Source of the DNA: JANQMX01 sp965247175
Lineage (GTDB): Bacteria; Pseudomonadota; Alphaproteobacteria; Kiloniellales; DSM-21159
Length of the DNA: 64,000 bases
Direction: 5' to 3'
NCBI GenBank assembly: GCA_965247175.1
Contig: OZ252006.1
Coordinates: 4,154,001 to 4,218,000, forward strand
The notes below the pieces were generated by a model that did no database searches, was not told the origin of the DNA, and saw only the letters and a program-made list of their open reading frames with translations. Of this stretch, positions 33,799 to 43,001 are shown in pieces (the stretch's first letter is position 1; every line of letters starts with the position of its first letter). A program made the position numbers and the translations under genes.

Positions 33799-35094
33799 TC
33801 AAAAATGCTCCCTCAGCCAATGGCCGATGCGGCCGACCAGGCCGGCGGCCTCGGCCGGCTGGCGCCTGGCTTCAGGCGGTACGTCGGTTTCCGCCATCAG
33901 GGCGTAGCCGAGCAGCCCGCTGCAGGTGGCATAGGCCGGGCCAGAGGTGGCCTCGGGGAGCCCCTTGATCTGAATGGGCTTTCCGATGCGCACCTGCTTG
34001 TCGAGAATGAGGCTGGCCAGCTCGCGGATGCCGCTGAGCTGCGAAGCGCCGCCGGTCAGCACGACGCGCCGGCCGCCGATCTTGTCGAAGCCGCTGGCCT
34101 CCAGGCGCGAACGCACCAGCTCGAAGACCTCCTCGAGGCGCGGCTGGATGACGCCGACCAAGAGCGAACGCGGCACCTGATGGCTGTGGCCGCTGTCTTC
34201 CTCGCCCATCAGCGGGACGTCGATCAGGTCGTGCTCGTCGGCATGGCTGACGATGGCGTGGCCGTGCAGCGCCTTGAGGCGCTCGGCGTGATTTAGGTTG
34301 GTCGAGAGGCCGCGGGCAATATCGTTGGTGACGTGCTGGCCGCCGACCGGCACCACGTCGGTGAACAGCGGGCTGCCCTCGAAGAAGACGCAGATCGAGG
34401 TGGTGCCGCCGCCCATGTCGATCAGGGTGACGCCGAGCTCCTTCTCGTCCTCGACCAGGGAGCCGCGGGCGGCGGCCAGGGAGGAGACGACGAAGCGGCC
34501 GATGTCGAGATGGCAGCGCTGGATGCAGGTGCCGAGGTTGCGCACCGGCCCGGTCGCCGCGGTGATGATGTGCATGTTGACGCCGAGGCGCTCGCCATAC
34601 ATGCCGCGCGGGTCGCGAATGCCGCGGCTGCCGTCGATGCTGTAGGAGGTCGGGATCGAGTGAATCAGCTGCCGGCCTTTTTCCGGCTGGCCGCTGACGC
34701 CTTCGATCTGATGGCCGCGGCCACGCGCCCGGCGCAGGTCCTCGTTGGTCACCTCGTGGCCGTCGATGTTGACCTCGACCGGCACGATGCGGGAGGCGGG
34801 GAAGCCGCCGGAGAGATTGACGACCACCTGGTCCAGAGTCTCGCCGGCCATCTGCTCGGCGGCATGCACGGCGTTGAGGATGGCAATCTCGGCCGCTTCC
34901 ATGTCGACCACGGCGCCGGCCTTGACCCCGCGGCTGACCTGCTGGCCGATACCGATGACCCGCGCCAGGGGCTCTTCGCTCTGGGCGTCACGCTCCTCAC
35001 GGGCGATCATGCAGCAAATCTTGCTGGAGCCGACGTCGAGCGCGGCGTAAAGCCCGCCTCGATTCTTCTTCGGTCCTTTGCGCATGGTCGCCAC
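33799..35094 (-). CDS. ftsA: cell division protein FtsA
   Basis: 431-aa actin-like protein that anchors FtsZ to the membrane and recruits later division proteins. Visible are LYAALDVGSSKICCMIA (phosphate 1), the 1C region (DQVVVNLSGGFPASRI), LIDMGGGTTSICVF (phosphate 2) and VVLTGGASQLSGIREL (adenosine). The C-terminal amphipathic helix GLVGRIGHWLREHF is the membrane-targeting sequence. It starts 13 bp after ftsQ. Confidence 0.97.
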   Translation of the reverse strand: MATMRKGPKKNRGGLYAALDVGSSKICCMIAREERDAQSEEPLARVIGIGQQVSRGVKAGAVVDMEAAEIAILNAVHAAEQMAGETLDQVVVNLSGGFPASRIVPVEVNIDGHEVTNEDLRRARGRGHQIEGVSGQPEKGRQLIHSIPTSYSIDGSRGIRDPRGMYGERLGVNMHIITAATGPVRNLGTCIQRCHLDIGRFVVSSLAAARGSLVEDEKELGVTLIDMGGGTTSICVFFEGSPLFTDVVPVGGQHVTNDIARGLSTNLNHAERLKALHGHAIVSHADEHDLIDVPLMGEEDSGHSHQVPRSLLVGVIQPRLEEVFELVRSRLEASGFDKIGGRRVVLTGGASQLSGIRELASLILDKQVRIGKPIQIKGLPEATSGPAYATCSGLLGYALMAETDVPPEARRQPAEAAGLVGRIGHWLREHF

Positions 35095-35107
35095 CGGTCA
35101 GCCCTCC

Positions 35108-35980
35108 TTACGCGCGCTCGCCGGGGCCGAGCATTTGCAACGGCAGCTCGCCCGATCGGGTACGCAGAATGACCCGGTCCTCCTGTCGGAGGTCGATGAA
35201 GGTAAGATCACGTTCCAACAGCCCATGCTCGCGATTGAGCGAAGCGAAACGCCGCCACGCCCCCGCCGCACCTTGCTCGGGCAACCGCACCTCCAACCCG
35301 TTTTCGAACTTCAAGTTCCAACGGCGCTGCCCGACCCGTACGGCAGCCGCCAGTTTGCCAGATAGCTCCGGAGTCTTGGCTAGTAGCAATAGCAGATCTT
35401 GTGCATGTTTTGGGGCATCAGGCCCTACAACTAGTGGCAGGGAGGTAAATTGCTTGGGTGTGGCGCCGTCGATCACGTCGCCCTTGCGGCCGATCACGGC
35501 CAGTTTGCCCGCGTTCTGCCAAAGGGCGAGAGGCTCGTGCTCCTCCAAACGCAGGTAGAGCACATCGGGCAGGCGGCGCTCGACCGAGGCGCTGCGGACC
35601 CAGGGCAGGGCTTCCAGGGCCATTCGCGCATTCTGCGGGTCGAAAAACAGCAGCGGAGAGCCGGGCTCTACGTCCAAGGTTTGGAGCAGCAAGGTCGGGT
35701 CGCTGCGCTGGCGGCCTTCGACCTGCACGTCGCGCAGCGCAAAGCCGGCGGCGACGCTGCCGCGCTCGAGAGCGGCCACGGCCGCGTTCGCCTGGCGTTC
35801 GAACCAGCCGTCCAGCCACAGCCCGCCGGCGATGGCCAGGAAGGCCACGGCGGCAAGACCCAGACCGAGCCGTTTCGGGCCAACGGCCCAAACCGCGCTC
35901 AAGGCCCGCCGCAGGCGTGAGGGCCGCTGGCGGTTCGGGCGGCCGCGCTTCGGCGTGGCTCTCGGGTTCACGCGTCGCAT
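35108..35980 (-). CDS. ftsQ: cell division protein FtsQ
   Basis: 290-aa bitopic inner-membrane protein: a basic cytoplasmic tail of about 35 residues, one TM helix (LGLGLAAVAFLAIAGGLWL), a periplasmic POTRA domain (FALRDVQVEGRQRSDPTLLLQTL) and the FtsQ beta domain (VRSASVERRLPDVLYLRLEEHEPLA). It forms the FtsQLB division subcomplex with FtsL. It overlaps the end of ddl by 13 bp. Confidence 0.95.
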   Translation of the reverse strand: MRRVNPRATPKRGRPNRQRPSRLRRALSAVWAVGPKRLGLGLAAVAFLAIAGGLWLDGWFERQANAAVAALERGSVAAGFALRDVQVEGRQRSDPTLLLQTLDVEPGSPLLFFDPQNARMALEALPWVRSASVERRLPDVLYLRLEEHEPLALWQNAGKLAVIGRKGDVIDGATPKQFTSLPLVVGPDAPKHAQDLLLLLAKTPELSGKLAAAVRVGQRRWNLKFENGLEVRLPEQGAAGAWRRFASLNREHGLLERDLTFIDLRQEDRVILRTRSGELPLQMLGPGERA

Positions 35981-36885
35981 GCGGCTTGCTCCACCATCCA
36001 GTCGACAAGCTCGACGAAGGAAATCCCGACGTACTTCGCTTGCTCGGGCACCAGGCTGAGCGGCGTCATGCCCGGTTGCGTGTTGATCTCCAGCAGGTAG
36101 AGGCCGGCCTCGCCGAGGGTCTCGTCGTAGCGGAAGTCGGCCCGGCTGACGCCGCGGCAGCCCAGCGCCTGGTGCGCGGTCAGCGCCGTCTGCATGGCCT
36201 GCTCGTAGACCGGCTCGGGCAGGGGCGCCGGGACGATGTGCTCGGTCAGCCCTTCGGTGTACTTGGCGTCATAGTCATAGAAGCCGCGCACCGCGCGCAG
36301 CTCGGTCACGGCCAGCGGCCGGTCGCCCATCACGCTGACGGTCAGCTCTCGCCCGGCGATGAAGGGCTCGACCAGCACCTCCTCGCCGTAGTGCCAGCTG
36401 GCGTCGTCGAGAGGCGGCTGATTGCTGCGCTCTTCCATGATGGTGACGCCGACGCTGGAGCCTTCGTTGATCGGCTTGACCACATAGGGGCGGGGCATCA
36501 CGTCGCTCGCCAGCACCTGGCGCTTGCTGTAGACGCCGCCCGAGGGGCAGCGCAGGCCGGCGGCGGCGAAGACGCGCTTGGCCATGACTTTGTCCATGGC
36601 CAGGGAGGAGGCCAGCAGGCCGGAGTGGGTGTAGGGGATGCCGAGCAGGTTGAGCAGACCCTGGATGCAGCCGTCCTCGCCATAGCGGCCGTGCAGCGCG
36701 TTGAAAATCACATCCGGCGCAGGGGTCAGCGCCTTGAGGAGCGCCGGCACGTCGCCGGTGACGTCAATCGCCTGGACGTCGTGGCCGGCCTCGCGCAGGC
36801 CCTCGACACAGTCCTTGCCGCTGGTCAGCGAGACTTCGCGTTCGGCGGAGATACCGCCCATCAGCACGGCGACGCGCTTGCTCAT
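35968..36885 (-). CDS. ddl: D-alanine--D-alanine ligase
   Basis: 305-aa ATP-grasp ligase that makes D-Ala-D-Ala for peptidoglycan. Start MSKRVAVLMGGISAEREVSL is the N-terminal signature; HGRYGEDGCIQGLLNLLGIPYTHSG, KPINEGSSVGV and LEINTQPGMTPLSLVPEQA are the canonical substrate, ATP and metal motifs. The ATG at 36885 overlaps the murB stop by ATGA and has AGAGG 7 bp upstream; the longer open frame upstream is only a shadow of murB. Confidence 0.97.
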   Translation of the reverse strand: MSKRVAVLMGGISAEREVSLTSGKDCVEGLREAGHDVQAIDVTGDVPALLKALTPAPDVIFNALHGRYGEDGCIQGLLNLLGIPYTHSGLLASSLAMDKVMAKRVFAAAGLRCPSGGVYSKRQVLASDVMPRPYVVKPINEGSSVGVTIMEERSNQPPLDDASWHYGEEVLVEPFIAGRELTVSVMGDRPLAVTELRAVRGFYDYDAKYTEGLTEHIVPAPLPEPVYEQAMQTALTAHQALGCRGVSRADFRYDETLGEAGLYLLEINTQPGMTPLSLVPEQAKYVGISFVELVDWMVEQAACDA

Positions 36886-37832
36886 GCCGCACCTCTCGGT
36901 GAGATGTCGGATGCTGGCACGCCGATACGCTTGATTTCCCACTCCAGGGTGACGCCGCTGGTGTCGTGAACGCGGCGGCGGACCTCTTCGCCCAGGGCTT
37001 CCAGATCGGCGGCGGTGGCGCCGCCGGTGTTGATCAGGAAATTGCAGTGCTTTTCGGAGACCATGGCGTTGCCCTGGCGCAGGCCGCGGCAGCCCGCCTG
37101 GTCGATGAGCTGCCAGGCCTTCTGGCCCGGCGGGTTCTTGAAGGTGCTGCCGCCGGTGCGGCTCTTGATTGGCTGGCTCTCGCTGCGGGCGGCCTGAATC
37201 TCCGCCATGCGGCGGTCGATGCTGCCGGGGATGTCGGCGCAGCCGGCCAAGCGGGCTGCGACGAAGATCCAGTCGGCTGGGATGCCGCTGCTGCGATAGG
37301 CGAAGCCCATTTCTTCGCGGCTCAGGCGCCTGAGGGTGCCGTTGGGCTCCAGGGCCTCGGCCCAGACCAGCACGTCCTTGATCTCGCGGTCGTAGGCGCC
37401 CGCGTTCATGCGCAGGGCGCCGCCGATGGTGCCGGGCACGCCGCAGAGAAACTCGAGGCCGCCGATGCCGACTTGACAGGCGCTCTTGGCGACGTTGACG
37501 TCGAGGGCGGCGGCCCCGGCGATGATGTCGTTGCCGTCCGGCTCGATCTGGGCGAAGTCGCGGCCCAGGCGCAGCACCACACCGGGCACGCCGCCGTCCC
37601 GGATCAGCAGGTTGGAGGCGACGCCGATCACCGTCACCGGCACCTCCGGCGGCTTCTTGGCGAGAAACTCCATGAGGTCCGCGCGATCGGCCGGGCGGAA
37701 CATGACCTCCGCCGGCCCGCCGACGCGGAACCAGGTGATGCCGTCGAGCGGTGCATCGGCCGTCAGGCGGCCGCGCACCGCGGGCAGGCGCTCGATCAGG
37801 GGGCTCTTTGGCAGGGCCGCCATGGCGTTCAT
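36882..37832 (-). CDS. murB: UDP-N-acetylenolpyruvoylglucosamine reductase
   Basis: 316-aa FAD-dependent reductase that converts UDP-GlcNAc-enolpyruvate to UDP-MurNAc. Flavin-binding features are TWFRVGGPAEVMF, VIGVASNLLIRDGG and GVPGTIGGALRMNAGAYDREI; the catalytic region includes AYRSSGIP and SEKHCNFLINTGGATAADL. The SGG(S)TFKNP segment marks type I/IIa members. It overlaps both murC and ddl by 4 bp. Confidence 0.97.
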   Translation of the reverse strand: MNAMAALPKSPLIERLPAVRGRLTADAPLDGITWFRVGGPAEVMFRPADRADLMEFLAKKPPEVPVTVIGVASNLLIRDGGVPGVVLRLGRDFAQIEPDGNDIIAGAAALDVNVAKSACQVGIGGLEFLCGVPGTIGGALRMNAGAYDREIKDVLVWAEALEPNGTLRRLSREEMGFAYRSSGIPADWIFVAARLAGCADIPGSIDRRMAEIQAARSESQPIKSRTGGSTFKNPPGQKAWQLIDQAGCRGLRQGNAMVSEKHCNFLINTGGATAADLEALGEEVRRRVHDTSGVTLEWEIKRIGVPASDISPRGAA

Positions 37833-39271
37833 CTCCCGGCCTCCGCAGTTCCGGCCTTGGGCGAGGGCGCGAGCTCTTCGAGCTGCGCGGGCAGGGCGTT
37901 CGCCCAGGCGGTGATGTTCCCGGCGCCAAGACAGACGACCAGGTCGCCCGGTTGGGCCATTTCGGCGATCATTCCCGGCAGCGCGTCAGGCCCCTCCAGC
38001 GCGTGGACGTCGCGATGGCCGCGGGCGCGAAGGCCGGCCATGAGGCTGTCGCGGTCGGCGCCTTCGATGGCGATCTCGCCCGCCGGGAAGACGTCGGCGA
38101 CGATGACCGTGTCGGCGTCGTTGAAGCAGGTGCAGAACTCTTCGAAGAGGCCCGCAAGGCGCGAATAGCGGTGGGGCTGCATAACGGCGATGACCCGCCG
38201 CTCGGTCGCCTGGCGGGCGGCCTTCAGCACCGCGGAGATCTCCACCGGGTGATGGCCGTAGTCGTCGATCACGGTGACGCCGCGCCATTCGCCGGTCTTG
38301 GTGAAGCGGCGCTTTACACCGCCAAAGCTGCCCAGGCTGCGGCGGATGACCTCCTCGCTGAGGCCCATTTCCAGGGCGACGGCGATGCCCGCCAGGGCGT
38401 TCTGCACATTGTGCTGGCCCAACATGGGGAGTGCGATGTCGCGCAGATGGCTGCGCCGGCCGGTGAAGCGGTCGAATACGGTCACATCGAAGCGGGAAAC
38501 ACCCGGCTCCAGGCGCAGGTTCTCTCCGTGCACCTCGGCCTGTGGGCTGAAGCCGTAGGTGACCAGCCGGCGGTCGTCGATGCGGCCTATGAGCTGCTGC
38601 ACCACCGGGTGGTCGATGCAGACGGCGGCGAAGCCATAGAAGGGAATGTTCTCGATGAAGGTCTCGAAGGCATCGTGCAGGCGCTCGACGCTGCCGTAGT
38701 GGTCGAGATGCTCCGGATCGATGTTGGTGACGATGGCAATGGTCGCCGGCAGCTTGGTGAAGGTGCCGTCACTCTCGTCGGCCTCGACCACCATCCAATC
38801 GCCGGCGCCGAGACGGGCGTTGGTGCCGTAGGCGTTGATGATGCCGCCGTTGATCACCGTGGGGTCGAGGCCTGCGCCGTCGAGCAGAGCGGCGACCAGC
38901 GAGGTGGTGGTGGTCTTGCCGTGGGTGCCGCCGACGGCAACCGACCACTTGAGGCGCATCAGTTCGCCCAGCATCTCGGCCCGCCGCACCACGGGCAGCA
39001 GGCGCTCACGCGCCGCCTGGACCTCCGGGTTGTCGCGCTTGACCGCGGAGGAGACGACCACGACCTGCGCTTCGCCCAGGTTGGCGGCGTCGTGGCCGAT
39101 GGAGACCGGGATCCCCATCGCCCGCAGGCGCTTGACGTTGGCGCTTTCGCTCAGGTCGCTGCCTTGAACCGGGTAGCCAAGGTTGTGCAGGATCTCGGCG
39201 ATGCCGCTCATACCGATGCCGCCGATACCGATGAAGTGCATGTTGCCGAGGTCGAGCGGGAGCGCTCTCAT
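37829..39271 (-). CDS. murC: UDP-N-acetylmuramate--L-alanine ligase
   Basis: 480-aa Mur ligase adding L-Ala to UDP-MurNAc. The N-terminal Rossmann motif is FIGIGGIGMSGIAEIL, the ATP site VGGTHGKTTTTSLVA, and the central and C-terminal motifs are TNIDPEHLDHYG and DDYGHHPVEI. ATG 39271 shares its base with the murG stop (TAATG). The much longer open frame upstream is the out-of-frame shadow of murG. Confidence 0.97.
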   Translation of the reverse strand: MRALPLDLGNMHFIGIGGIGMSGIAEILHNLGYPVQGSDLSESANVKRLRAMGIPVSIGHDAANLGEAQVVVVSSAVKRDNPEVQAARERLLPVVRRAEMLGELMRLKWSVAVGGTHGKTTTTSLVAALLDGAGLDPTVINGGIINAYGTNARLGAGDWMVVEADESDGTFTKLPATIAIVTNIDPEHLDHYGSVERLHDAFETFIENIPFYGFAAVCIDHPVVQQLIGRIDDRRLVTYGFSPQAEVHGENLRLEPGVSRFDVTVFDRFTGRRSHLRDIALPMLGQHNVQNALAGIAVALEMGLSEEVIRRSLGSFGGVKRRFTKTGEWRGVTVIDDYGHHPVEISAVLKAARQATERRVIAVMQPHRYSRLAGLFEEFCTCFNDADTVIVADVFPAGEIAIEGADRDSLMAGLRARGHRDVHALEGPDALPGMIAEMAQPGDLVVCLGAGNITAWANALPAQLEELAPSPKAGTAEAGR

Positions 39272-40434
39272 TACGCGGCCTCCTTGATGCTCGGGTCCTG
39301 CGGCTCGCCGTTGCGCCGCGGCGGCTCTTCCGCCGGCAGACGGCCTTCGGCCAGGTCGGCCAGGCGCTCGGCGGCATCGAGCTTGGCGAAGCCGCTGACC
39401 GCTTCGCCGGCCGCGCGCAGGGCTTCGCCGTCGCTCAGTAGTGTGGTCAGCCGTGCCGTCATTTCGGCCGGGGCGAAGCCGCGCTCCGAGAAGACCCAGG
39501 CACCGCCGGTCGCGGCAAGCTGGCGCGCGTTGGCGGTCTGGTGGTCGTCGGTGGCGAAGGGGTAGGGCAGCAGCAGCGCCGGCCGACCCGCAGCCGCAAG
39601 CTCGGCGATGGTGGAGGCGCCGGCGCGGGCGATCACCAGATGCGCCTCGGTCAGGCGCTTTGGCATGTCGCCGAAGAAAGGTGCCAGCTCTGCCTCGATG
39701 CCCAGGTCCTTGTAGCGTGCGGCGACTTCGTCTGCGTCGCCGCGCACCTGCTGGACCAAGCGGATGCGATGGCGCTGCTCTTCCGGCAGTCCGGCCAGGG
39801 CGGCAGGGATGATCTGGCTGAAGGCGCTGGCCCCCTGGGAGCCGCCGGTGACCAGCAAATTGAGCGGTCCGCCGTCCTGCGGCAGCGGATAGGGCTTGCC
39901 GAACAGCTCCGCGATCTCGGCGCGGACCGGATTGCCGGTCAGGACGCACTTGTCTCGGCAGGCGGCAGGCAGCCCGGCCACCTGGGGGAAGGAGGTTGCG
40001 ATGTGGTCGGCGGACTTGGCGAAGAGGCGGTTCACGCGACCGGCGTAGGCGTTCTGCTCATGGATGAGCAGCCGGGTGCGGGTGACTGCGGCGGCGGCCG
40101 CCGTCGGTGCTGCGGGATAGCCGCCGAACGCGATGACGGCACCTGGGCGTAGCCGGCGCAGAATGCGTGCAGCTTGCAGGCTGCCCAGGGCCAAAGCGCC
40201 GATGCCTTTGATCTTGGCCCAGGTGCGGCCGCTCAGCCGGGCGGCGGAGATCCGGTGCAGGGTGACCTGCCGCTCGCCGTCGCCGAAGCCGGCACCGCGG
40301 GTGTCGGTAACCAGGTGCACCTTGTGGCCGCGGGCGGTCAGCGCGCGCGCGGTGGCGGCGGCCGGGAAGATGTGCCCGCCGGTTCCGCCGGCCGCCAGCA
40401 CCAAGGTCATGGCTTCGCGTCCCGCCTCGGTCAT
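39271..40434 (-). CDS. murG: UDP-GlcNAc:undecaprenyl-PP-MurNAc-pentapeptide GlcNAc transferase
   Basis: 387-aa membrane-associated GT28 glycosyltransferase making lipid II from lipid I. N-terminal AAGGTGGHIFPAAATA, AFGGYPAAPT, IHEQNAYAGRVNR, VTGGSQGASAFSQII and ARAGASTIAELAAAG are all typical. ATG 40434 is chosen because AGGAGG lies 7 bp upstream and it overlaps the ftsW stop (TGATG); the internal Met codon at 40410 is the alternative. The last 20-25 residues are a polar extension. Confidence 0.97.
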   Translation of the reverse strand: MTEAGREAMTLVLAAGGTGGHIFPAAATARALTARGHKVHLVTDTRGAGFGDGERQVTLHRISAARLSGRTWAKIKGIGALALGSLQAARILRRLRPGAVIAFGGYPAAPTAAAAAVTRTRLLIHEQNAYAGRVNRLFAKSADHIATSFPQVAGLPAACRDKCVLTGNPVRAEIAELFGKPYPLPQDGGPLNLLVTGGSQGASAFSQIIPAALAGLPEEQRHRIRLVQQVRGDADEVAARYKDLGIEAELAPFFGDMPKRLTEAHLVIARAGASTIAELAAAGRPALLLPYPFATDDHQTANARQLAATGGAWVFSERGFAPAEMTARLTTLLSDGEALRAAGEAVSGFAKLDAAERLADLAEGRLPAEEPPRRNGEPQDPSIKEAA

Positions 40435-41558
40435 CACGCTTCCTCCTGCGGCGGACGCTTTCGCGTCAGGGCGAGCAGCAGTCCCATTCCGCCAGCCGTG
40501 GCCAGCAGCGAGGTGCCGCCGTAGCTCAGGAAGGGCAGAGTCATGCCCTTGGTCGGAATCAGATGAAGAGCCGAGCCCATGTTGATGAGCGCCTGTAGTC
40601 CGAATTGCGCCAGGAGGCCGCCGGCCGCGAGGAGGACGAATAAACTCTCCTGTTGCAGGAGTTGTCCGAAGCCGCGCAAGACCACAAAGGCGAAGAGCAG
40701 CACGATGACGGCGCAGGCGATCAGGCCGAACTCTTCGCCGGCGACGGCGAAGACGAAGTCGGCATGGGCATCGGGCAGGAAGTGCTTCACTGTGCCTTCG
40801 CCGGGCCCCTGGCCGAACAGGCCGCCGCTGCGGAAGGCCTCCAGCGATCGATCGATCTGGTAGCGGTCGCCGGCTTCCGGATCGAGGAAGCTGTCGATGC
40901 GTAGGCGCACGTGCGGGAGCAGGAAGTAGGCGGAGACCAGAGCCGTCACGGCGCCCGCCCCGAGGATGGTGACCGCGGCGATCGGCAGGCCGGCGAGAAA
41001 GAGCTGGATCCCGAAGACGGCGGAGAGCAGCAGGGTTTGGCCGAGGTCCGGCTGCAGCAACAAGAGACCGGCGGCGAGCAGGAACAGCCCGATGGCGATC
41101 GTCTGGCCGGGGAACCAGGGCTCCTCTTTGCCAGCCGCGAGCATCCAGGCTGCGGTGATGACGAAGGCCGGCTTGAGCGGCTCTGAGGGCTGCAGCGAGA
41201 AGCCGAAAATGTCGATCCAGCGGGTGGCGCCCTTGATGGTGTCGCCGACCACCAAGGTGAGCAGCAACAGCGCCAAGCAGACGGCGAGGCCGACGACGCC
41301 AAGCCGGCGCACCCAGGTTGGGGAGAGCAGCGAGGCGACGATCAGAGCAAGGCAGGCGGCCGGCAGTATGAGGAGCTGCTGGTGGGCCAGCGAGAAGGGG
41401 CCAAGTCCGATGCGCTCGGCCACCGCGGGCGAGGCGGCCAGGGTCAGCACGCCGCCGAAGCCGAGCAGGATGAGGAGCGCGGCCAGGCTCCAGCGGTCCA
41501 GGGTGAACCACCAGCGGCCGATGACGCTGGTGTCGCCGCGTCCATAGGCCAGCATCAT
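40434..41558 (-). CDS. ftsW: peptidoglycan glycosyltransferase FtsW
   Basis: 374-aa SEDS-family polytopic membrane protein (ten TM helices) that polymerises septal peptidoglycan with FtsI. Characteristic segments are GATRWIDIFGFSLQPSEPLKPAFV, the large periplasmic loop with YQIDRSLEAFRSGGLFGQGPGEG, and HADFVFAVAGEEFGLI. The cytoplasmic end is short and basic. It overlaps murD by ATGA. Confidence 0.96.
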   Translation of the reverse strand: MMLAYGRGDTSVIGRWWFTLDRWSLAALLILLGFGGVLTLAASPAVAERIGLGPFSLAHQQLLILPAACLALIVASLLSPTWVRRLGVVGLAVCLALLLLTLVVGDTIKGATRWIDIFGFSLQPSEPLKPAFVITAAWMLAAGKEEPWFPGQTIAIGLFLLAAGLLLLQPDLGQTLLLSAVFGIQLFLAGLPIAAVTILGAGAVTALVSAYFLLPHVRLRIDSFLDPEAGDRYQIDRSLEAFRSGGLFGQGPGEGTVKHFLPDAHADFVFAVAGEEFGLIACAVIVLLFAFVVLRGFGQLLQQESLFVLLAAGGLLAQFGLQALINMGSALHLIPTKGMTLPFLSYGGTSLLATAGGMGLLLALTRKRPPQEEA

Positions 41559-42991
41559 GCCCGTCCCCCCTTATGCAGGGGTGGGCCGCCGTCTTCCGGT
41601 GCGCTGCGCTCGCCGGGCAGGTCGCGCACCAGCTCCTGAAAGGACGCGCCGCGCGCCTCGAAGCTGTCGAATTGGTCCCAGGACGCGCAGGCCGGAGAGA
41701 GCAGAACGACGGGGTCGCTCCCGGAAGCCGCTTCGGCTGTCGCCGCCTTGCTGGCTTCCATCACCGCCCGGTCCAGGGTGCCGCAGCGCACGACCGGCAC
41801 CTGGCCATCCAAGGTCTTGGCAAAGTCCTCTTCCGCTTCGCCGATCAGATAGGCGGCGGCAATCCGCGGGAAGTAGGACTCCAGGCCGCTCAGGCCGCCT
41901 TCCTTGGCTTGGCCGCCGGCGATCCAGTGGATGCGCTCGTAGCAGGCGAGCGCCCTCGCGGCGGCATCGGCGTTGGTGGCCTTCGAATCGTTGACGTAGC
42001 GCACGCCGTCGACGATCTCGACCAGCTCTTGACGATGGGCGAGACCGGGGAAGCTGCGCAGGCAAGCGGCGATCACCGCTTCGGGCATGCCGGCTGCCTT
42101 GCAGGCGGCATAGGCGGCGGCTGCGTTCTGCCAATTGTGCGCACCCGGCAGGTTGGCGATGCTGCCGAGGTCGATGGCGGCGACTGGCTGGCCGCCGGTG
42201 GCATCGTGCAGCAGGCCGTCGACCACATAGACGCCGCCTTCGACCGGGCGGGTCGAGGAGATCGGGATGAGGTCCTGGTCGCCGGCGCGCCGCAGCTCCT
42301 CAAAGATGCCTTGCGAGATCTCGTCGTCGACGCCGACCACCGCGCTGCGGGGGCTGGTCTGGCGCCGGAAGATGTTCTTCTTGGCGGCGATGTAGCCTTC
42401 CATGCCGCCGTGCCGTGCCAGGTGGTCAGGCGAGATGTTGAGCCAGACGGCGACGTCGAAGGTGATGGAGAGGGTGCGCTCCAGCTGGTAGCTCGACATC
42501 TCTAGCACGTAGGAGCCTTCGCTGCCTGCCGGCTCGAGCAGCAGCACCGGCTCGCCGATGTTGCCGCCGACTTGGGCGTTGCGGCCGCCCAGGGTCATGA
42601 TGTGGCCGATCAGCGCCGTCGTGGTGGATTTGCCGTTGGTGCCGGTGATTCCGATGAAGTTGGCGTCCGGCTGGGCGCGGCCAAGCAGCTCGATATCGCA
42701 GATGATCTCGACGCCATTCTCGCGCGCCAGGGCGGCCACCGGATGGGGTTCCGGAAAAGTATGCGGGATGCCAGGCGACAGGATGAGGCTGACCAGCTCG
42801 TGCCAGTTGCAGCGCTCAAGGTCGACCAAAGGGATCTCCTGCTGCGCGGCGGCGGCCCGGCGGTCCTCGTAGTCGTCCCAGGCCCAGACGTCGGCGCCGC
42901 TGGCCATGAGGGCGCGCGCCGTTGCCAGCCCGGTCTTGCCGAGCCCCATCACTGCGACGGAATAGCCGTGGTAGAAGGGGAGTTCGATCAT
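41555..42991 (-). CDS. murD: UDP-N-acetylmuramoylalanine--D-glutamate ligase
   Basis: 478-aa Mur ligase adding D-Glu. N-terminal VAVMGLGKTGLATARAL binds the UDP substrate; GITGTNGKSTTTALIGH is the ATP loop; NISPDHLARHGGMEGY, the carbamylated-Lys region AAKKNIF and NDSKATNADAAARAL are the other ligase motifs. It starts 10 bp after mraY. Confidence 0.97.
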   Translation of the reverse strand: MIELPFYHGYSVAVMGLGKTGLATARALMASGADVWAWDDYEDRRAAAAQQEIPLVDLERCNWHELVSLILSPGIPHTFPEPHPVAALARENGVEIICDIELLGRAQPDANFIGITGTNGKSTTTALIGHIMTLGGRNAQVGGNIGEPVLLLEPAGSEGSYVLEMSSYQLERTLSITFDVAVWLNISPDHLARHGGMEGYIAAKKNIFRRQTSPRSAVVGVDDEISQGIFEELRRAGDQDLIPISSTRPVEGGVYVVDGLLHDATGGQPVAAIDLGSIANLPGAHNWQNAAAAYAACKAAGMPEAVIAACLRSFPGLAHRQELVEIVDGVRYVNDSKATNADAAARALACYERIHWIAGGQAKEGGLSGLESYFPRIAAAYLIGEAEEDFAKTLDGQVPVVRCGTLDRAVMEASKAATAEAASGSDPVVLLSPACASWDQFDSFEARGASFQELVRDLPGERSAPEDGGPPLHKGGRA

Positions 42992-43001
42992 CGCGTCCCC
43001 C

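Noticed and set aside
39271..41511. 746-codon frame that would extend murG upstream through ftsW
   Set aside because: The extra N-terminal part is the out-of-frame shadow of ftsW; murG starts at 40434 with AGGAGG and the family N-terminus.
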